From assembly GCA_037447605.1 (NCBI GenBank), contig CM074820.1, positions 22,773-86,772 of the forward strand: a stretch of DNA of 64,000 nt, given 5' to 3'. Both the position numbers and the translations under genes were made by a program. Numbering within the stretch: position 1 is the stretch's first letter; each line of letters starts with the position of its first letter. Below are positions 57,909-64,000 of this stretch, piece after piece. The DNA is from Zygnema circumcarinatum. Its lineage: Eukaryota > Streptophyta > Zygnematophyceae > Zygnematales > Zygnemataceae. A model generated the notes under the pieces. That model was not told where the DNA came from. It ran no database searches and was given only the letters and a program-made list of their open reading frames with translations.

Positions 57909-60900
57909 ATGGCTCCAGGCTGCCCACTTGATGCATTTAGCTTTGCACAGCAGGGCGGGGGTGGCTCTGCGACTTGCAGTGTGAAGATGGGCATCCAGGA
58001 GCAGACGCAGATCGATGGGAACGGTCGCACCACGCAGCAGCTAGAGGAGTTTTGCAACATTATGGGAGGGGCCCCTATAAAGAGCGTCCTGGTGGCCAAT
58101 AACGGGATTGCTGCAGTCAAGTTCATTCGGAGCATTCGCATGTGGTCGTACCAGACATTCGGAAATGAACGGTGAGTTGTGTGGGAAATTAACCAAAACG
58201 AAAAAAATCGAGGAAACATCTGAGGCGTGTGCCTCTGATTGCATAACAAATGGTTACAATTTTCTGGTAGGAAGTGAACAGATTCAAGCACATTCATTAC
58301 CCCTCACGAAAACTTGCCAGCACGTGAAAGGCTCGTTCTTTTTTTTATCCACACTGATTTGAAAACTGAATAATAGAGGATGTCCCCATATCCGGAATCC
58401 TCTCCATCTCACGGGCTCATTTTTGGGAAATTTCTATTTTTTCTTCACGATGTAGGACAATCACATTGGTCGCCATGGCCACACCCGAAGACATGCGCAT
58501 AAATGCAGAGCACATCCGGCTGGCTGATCAGTTTGTGGAGGTTCCAGGAGGAACCAATAACAACAACTACGCTAATGTACAGCTAATTGTTGGGGTGAGT
58601 TGACCATGTATAGTATGCATTCTGGGACAACAGAATCATCGTGGTTTTTGTGAAAGAGAATACAATCCTGTTGACTTTTGGCATCACTACTGTGATGTGC
58701 AGGTGGCAGAACGCATGAAAATTGATGCAGTTTGGCCTGGATGGGGCCATGCCTCTGAAGTGCCTGCCTTGCCAGAGGCCCTTTCACAACATGGCATAAA
58801 GTTCCTCGGACCGCCCGCTGCACCAATGGCCGCGCTCGGCGACAAGATCGGCTCGTCCATCATCGCGCAGTCAGCCGGAGTGCCGACAGTGGAGTGGAGC
58901 GGAAGCAAGGCAGGAAACCAGACCCCTTGCAAGCAGAAATACGTTGACGAATAAGAGTGTGTGGAATTGGCTTGCAGTGGACGCACAAGAACAGCTGCAA
59001 CAAGGAGGTGCAGACAACTGAAGCCGGTTTCGTGGCGCAGGTCATACTGTCGCGGGAGAAATGCAGCGAGCCGATTCCGGATTCCGTGTACCGGCGCGCG
59101 TGTGTGCACACAACGGAGGAAGCACTCGCCGCGTGCGCCAAAATCGGATACCCGGCGATGATCAAGGCGTCCTGGGGGGGCGGAGGGAAGGGCATCCGGA
59201 AAGTGAGCCCCGTGATCAGTACTGTTGAGAGCGACAACAGGGTCTGACCTAGTCATTGAGCGAATGCATATGTCGACGACTGCCACTCGTTACATTGTCG
59301 CCATATTCAAACTTCGAATGCGTCATGTCAACCGTTGTGCTTTCTCTGATGGTATTCAGAACCTTGGTTTTGCATGTCGGAAATGACAGAGAAACGTATG
59401 CTCAGTGTAGGATGTTCCTTTTGGCAGGTGCAAAACCAGGAGGATGTGCGGAATCTCTTTAAGCAAGTGCAAGGGGAAGTGCCGGGTTCACCAATTTTCA
59501 TGATGAAGTTGGCGACGCAGGTCTGTCAGATTGGACTGATTCTTTCCACTCTTTCCACCCTGAAGAAATGTTATAGCTATGTTGTTCTTTATGAAGCGTT
59601 GAAACGTTTCCAAGCTGGAACTTATAGTACGTTGCCGTTGACAACGTTGTTGGTGCTTTACTATTGGCAGTGCCGCCACTTGGAAGTGCAGCTTGTGTGC
59701 GATGTGTATGGGAACGTGGCGGCCCTTCATTCCCGCGACTGTTCTGTGCAGCGCCGCCATCAAAAGGTGCAACCAGTCGACCTGAAGGATTTTTGCTTGG
59801 TCAAACCACAGAAACCGTGAACTTGTTGTAGACTGTCTCTTTTCCTAACCCCACCCCCTTCCCTGTCTTGAATAGTACCCCAAGCATTCAAACTACGTCT
59901 TGTCCAAGTCAGCAATACTCTAAACGTGCTCGAGTTCCATTTACATGGAGCAGATTGTCGAGGAGGGACCCATCACGGTAGCTCCGCAGGAGACCATTCG
60001 CGAGCTGGAGAGGGGGGCGTGCCGCTTGGCGGCGTCTGTGGGATACGTCGGCGCCGCGACGGTGGAATACCTCTACAGCATGGAGACGGGGCAGTTCTTC
60101 TTCCTCGAGCTCAACCCTCGCTTGCAGGTGCGGAAGAAAGCATGAAGGAGACAATTGCGGTTTCAGCGAGTCGTTGCAACTGTGAACTACTCGGAAACTA
60201 AACCAATGCACGTATCCCGGTTTGCTTTTCTACGCCAGGTGGAGCATCCGGTGACAGAGTGGATAGCCAATGTGAACTTGCCGGCAACGCAGCTCATGAT
60301 CGCGATGGGCATCCCTCTCTGGCGGATGCCTGGTAAGTTTGTGTACAGCTCTGAGCCACGAGTCTCAGAATGCAAGCGTCATTTCAAACACATAGCAGCA
60401 AGCGTCTCTCTGCACGGCAATTCCTTCGAACATGCAGAGTCTGCAGGTCAATGAGCGCGCCCTTCCCTGCGGCGTTTGCCCATGCAGAAATTCGGCGGCT
60501 GTACGGGCAGCCTTCAGGGGGCGGCCTGCACACGTGGCGGCAGGCCCATTGCGCGCTGCCCTTCTCCTTCCCGGAGGCGCAGCAGACGCCCCCGCGCGGC
60601 CACGTGGTGGCCGTGCGCGTAACCAGCGAGGACCCCGAGGACGGCTTCAAGCCCACCACCGGCCGCATTCAGGTGCGCCGCTATCCTCTCCTGCACCCGC
60701 CATACAACCATCTTCCTTTTCCATCCCTTTCCCGGGAGACAAGACATTGTACTTACTCGTTTTGTCACGTTCACACTTACGTTGCAGGAATTGAGCTTCC
60801 GCAGCAAGCCAGACGTGTGGGCCTACTTCTCCGTCAAAGTAAGCTTTCTGCAAGTCTTATGTATTCCACATGTATTTTAATTAAAATTACACAGTCACTC

Positions 60901-63900
60901 AATACCACGCATTCGTCGCTGGCTATGCTGGACAGTCGGGCGGCGGAATCCATGAGTTTTCAGACTCGCAGTTCGGTCACTTGTTCGCGTTTGGCGAGAA
61001 CCGTGCCGCCGCCATTAGCAACATGGTGTTGGCCCTGAAGGAGGTGCACATCCGCGGGGAGATCCGGACCATCGTGGCCTATGTGGTGGACCTCCTCCAC
61101 ACGTGCGAGTATCAGGACAACCGCATTCACACGGGCTGGTTGGACGCACGCATCGCCATGCGCCTAAGGGTGGAGCCGCTGCCGTGGCACGTGCCGGTCA
61201 TTGCGGGAGCGCTATATGTAAGTCCTTTCCATGCAGTCCATTCCATGTTCAAATTGGCATGGGTGAAATCGAGAAATTTCTGCTCCCTCTTCTGAGCATC
61301 CTGGGCTTTCCACCTTCTTGCAGAGCGCAACACGGCAGTCAGCAGCTGTGATTTCGGAATACATCGGGTACCTTGAAAAGGGGCAAATTCCACCAAAGGT
61401 TAGCACTGTCTCGGATTTTGAACTTCGTGTTTTTGAGGGGCGAGAAGGAGAAGATGGGTGAGGGATTACTGCAGTCTTTCCGCCCCCGACAAAGAAAAAA
61501 AAAAAAAAAAATCGAAGTTCGTCACAGCCCGACATTAAGAGATAATATAATTCACAACCATGCGATATTTCTCCAGCTCGTGCCAGCTCCGAGCAAATTC
61601 TGATATCCGAATGTTCTGTATTGCTCTGCCAGACTCTCTCCCTCACCTCCCACCAGGCCGTGCTGAACATCGAGGGCGTGAAGTACACAGTGACTCTCTC
61701 CCGGCGGTCCAGCAAGCGCTACCTCCTGCAGCTCAACCACTCCGCGGTAGAAGCCGAAGCGCACACCCTCCACGACGGCGGCCTTCTAGTCCAGGTCCCA
61801 ATCTTAACCCTAACAACTTTCCCTCATGCTCACATCTGTGTCACATCAACAAGGGAAAGCCCTCACCAGAGCTTTTTTGTCTTACGATTTTTTGGACCGT
61901 TTCTTTTTTTGAAACACGCTACGGTGTATGTGCGATATGGAATGCAGGTGGACGGCAGCTCGCACATGGTGTACGGAGAAGAGGAGGAGGGTAGCGGCAC
62001 GCGGCTGTTCATAGGCGGGCGCGCGTGTCTCCTTGAGCGCGAGCAGGACCCCTCCCGCCTCCGCGCGGCCACGCCCTGCCGCCTCCTCCGCTACCTCGCG
62101 AGGGACGGCGCGCGGCTATTGGCCGGCGCGCCCTACGCCGAGGTAGAGGTCATGAAGATGTGCATGCCCCTGCTCGCCCCCGCCGCGGGCCGCCTCCGCT
62201 GCGTCATGCAGGAGGGTCACCCCGCGCAGGTAAAGAGGCGACCTCAACCACAACATCGTCATCCTAAAAACCCTAAAAAAGGATAAGGTTTAATGAACTT
62301 CTCTCGGCGTCACCGGCTGCGAATTGCTCTACTAGTTTCGTCGATCTTGAGCAGTGTCTGCGTTGCGTTGGCATGGGGAGCAGGCGGGCGATTTGGTGGC
62401 CACGTTAGAGCTGGAGGATGCGAGGGCGATACGGCAGGCGGAGCCCTTTGCAGGAGAGCTGCCCCCTTTGGGCCCTCCCACCGCCTCGCCCAGCAAGGCT
62501 CATCAGCGCTTTGCTGCCGCCATGGCGGATGCGCGCATGCTCTTGGCGGGATACAAGCAGGATGCTTCGCAAGTAAGTTTTTTTTACCTCCTTCCCTCAC
62601 CTCTTCCCGCATCCTTTGGCTCGGCTTTGGCCTCCATCAACAGTCCCCATCTCTGCCCGCAGTAGGGAAACGGCCTACTCGAAACGGAGTGATGAGCGTA
62701 GTTTGAAACTACCTTAGGGCTGAAAGAGCAACTGGACTGGTCAACGGAGTTTCACACCGACCTCGTTTACCTCCAACAGTGTGGTCCATGTGGAAGGGTT
62801 CGTTTTCATGGTCCTCAACATCTACTTTTGCTGACGTGGTTCACCTTTTTTGACGTGATCTCGCACATGCGAACGGTTGAAGAGAGGGCAAACCTATAGA
62901 TCCTCCGATAGAACGCGTGGCAGTAATTGGCGCGACCGTGCACGTGGTAGACACGTGGCGGGTTTCTATTCGAGAAGTCTCTTTTCGTCGCCGTCGCCCG
63001 CCAGATTTCATCACGCGGATGGGTTGACTTTTGCTAAAAACCTGAATCGTGCGAGTTCGCAACTTTGGGGAGAAACCAAGACGACATGAAACTGGACCCT
63101 TACTGTACAGTATTGATGGTCGCTATTTTGTACGGTAACCAGCTCCTTCGGCCACTACTCCGCTTCTGCTCGTAACCAGTGTGCCGCGCTGCTCCCCCCT
63201 CTGCAGGTTGTGCAGCAGCTCGAACAGAGCCTGCGGGAGCCGCGTCTCCCCGCGCTGCAATGGCAGGACTGCTTCGCCATTCACGCCACTCGCCTTCCGA
63301 GAGAGCTTCACAAGCAGGTCAGAATGCTCAAGTTTACCTGCGGGATTGGTCCCGCTGCATCCAGTTCATTTTATTCGAAGTTTTGCACCTTGTGAGAACC
63401 AATTCATACCGTAGTTTACGTTTGAACGAGTGGCGTGTCGCAGCTGGAAGAAATTTGGGAGAAGTTCGGAGCAGCCGAGGAGGGGCACTTTCCTGCGAAG
63501 GAGCTGGGGGAGACTCTAGAGGTGAGAACGCAGCTCCCTCCTGCATGTGAAATTGTCTTATAATCTAGCCCCCCTCGACATCGTTATCCACCTTCAGCAC
63601 CATGTCTATCTCTCTGGAACAATTAGCAATCTAATAACGTCCAAATAATAATAATAATAATAATAATAGTAATAGGCACTCCTTTTTCTGCCGCTTGCAT
63701 CACTGCCTTTCGGCTAAAAAACCTTTTGTTCATCCCTGTTGAGAAATGTGTTGTGCTGTTGCCGTGTGCAGCGCCACGTGGCGAGTGTGCCGGAGAGGGA
63801 GCGCGTCGCGCAGGAGACGCTGGCGGCACCTCTTTTGCAGGTAGCGGCGCAGCACAGAAACGGCCCCGAGGCCTTCCGCGCGGGCGCTGTGCGCGAACTG

Positions 63901-63948
63901 GTCGAGGAGTACCTCCGCGTGGAGGAGCCCTTCAGCCGCCTGCCTGAG
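57909..63948 (+). CDS. ACC1: Homomeric acetyl-CoA carboxylase, N-terminal 18 exons (BC and BCCP domains)
   Basis: Exons in phase: 57909..58171, 58456..58594, 58703..58909, 59041..59202, 59428..59520, 59671..59766, 59954..60127, 60239..60332, 60488..60672, 60788..60838, 60936..61217, 61324..61398, 61633..61794, 61948..62229, 62384..62572, 63207..63317, 63444..63521 and 63772..63948; 940 residues before the window ends. The enzyme makes malonyl-CoA for fatty-acid synthesis and elongation. Biotin carboxylase motifs: [34 protein letters not shown]-grasp [11 protein letters not shown] (to residue 257), [40 protein letters not shown] and VEHPVTEWI. The biotin attachment site is VMKMCMP with Lys731. 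The carboxyltransferase domain lies beyond the window. No obvious transit peptide follows the start, suggesting the cytosolic isoform. The intron after 58909 needs a GC donor. Confidence 0.96.
63644..63677 (+). repeat. (AAT)n microsatellite in an ACCase intron
   Basis: About nine AAT units with one AGT interruption, between exons 17 and 18 of ACCase. Confidence 0.9.
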
Positions 63949-64000
63949 GTGGGGGGGGTGGGTGGGTGGGTGGGTGGGTGGGGGGGAGAGCAGGGGGGGG
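63949..64000 (+). repeat. G-rich GGGT run at the start of an ACCase intron
   Basis: Begins at the GTGGGG donor of exon 18 and consists of G runs with repeated GGGT units to the window end. It could form G-quadruplexes and is prone to sequencing error. Confidence 0.85.

Overview
This is a 64 kb stretch of a eukaryotic nuclear genome, almost certainly from a photosynthetic member of the green lineage (an alga, perhaps an early streptophyte). Genes carry many short spliceosomal introns. One gene encodes a thylakoid-lumen D1-processing protease with a twin-arginine signal. The SEC8 and homomeric acetyl-CoA carboxylase sequences look plant-like, and there is a Ty3/gypsy chromovirus. The species cannot be named from the sequence. 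All exon models were built by eye from frame, splice sites and family similarity; exon lengths were checked for phase.

Layout: the C-terminus of a SET-domain lysine methyltransferase (+, 1-1039) faces a PARP16-type mono-ADP-ribosyltransferase (-, 1937-3855). That gene diverges over 264 bp from a membrane RING-CH protein (+, 4120-5920). A 1.4 kb CCAATG hexamer array (7221-8608) lies just upstream of an MLF-family gene (+, 8797-10925). MLF converges on CtpA (-, 11782-16316), followed by proteasome beta-3 (-, 17343-19862).

A 12 kb nested transposon block begins 138 bp upstream of the beta-3 start codon. The outer element (20000-31982) has 9-bp inverted ends and an 8-bp target duplication, as in hAT elements. 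It contains a decayed Ty3/gypsy element, itself split by a 7.26 kb chromovirus (23598-30854) with its own 5-bp target duplication.

Right of the block lie the exocyst gene SEC8 (-, 34106-43883, about 27 exons) and the tRNA methyltransferase subunit TRM6 (+, 44357-48482), a second divergent pair. A GH63-type glycosidase (-, 49977-51862), a degenerate kinase fused to Sel1 repeats (-, 54465-56667) and the first 18 exons of homomeric ACCase (+, 57909 to the window end) complete the gene set. These are mostly unrelated housekeeping genes; I see no operon-like functional cluster. The most unusual material is the nested transposon structure, the CCAAT-rich satellite and promoter repeats, the mosaic LTRs, and three introns best explained by GC donors.
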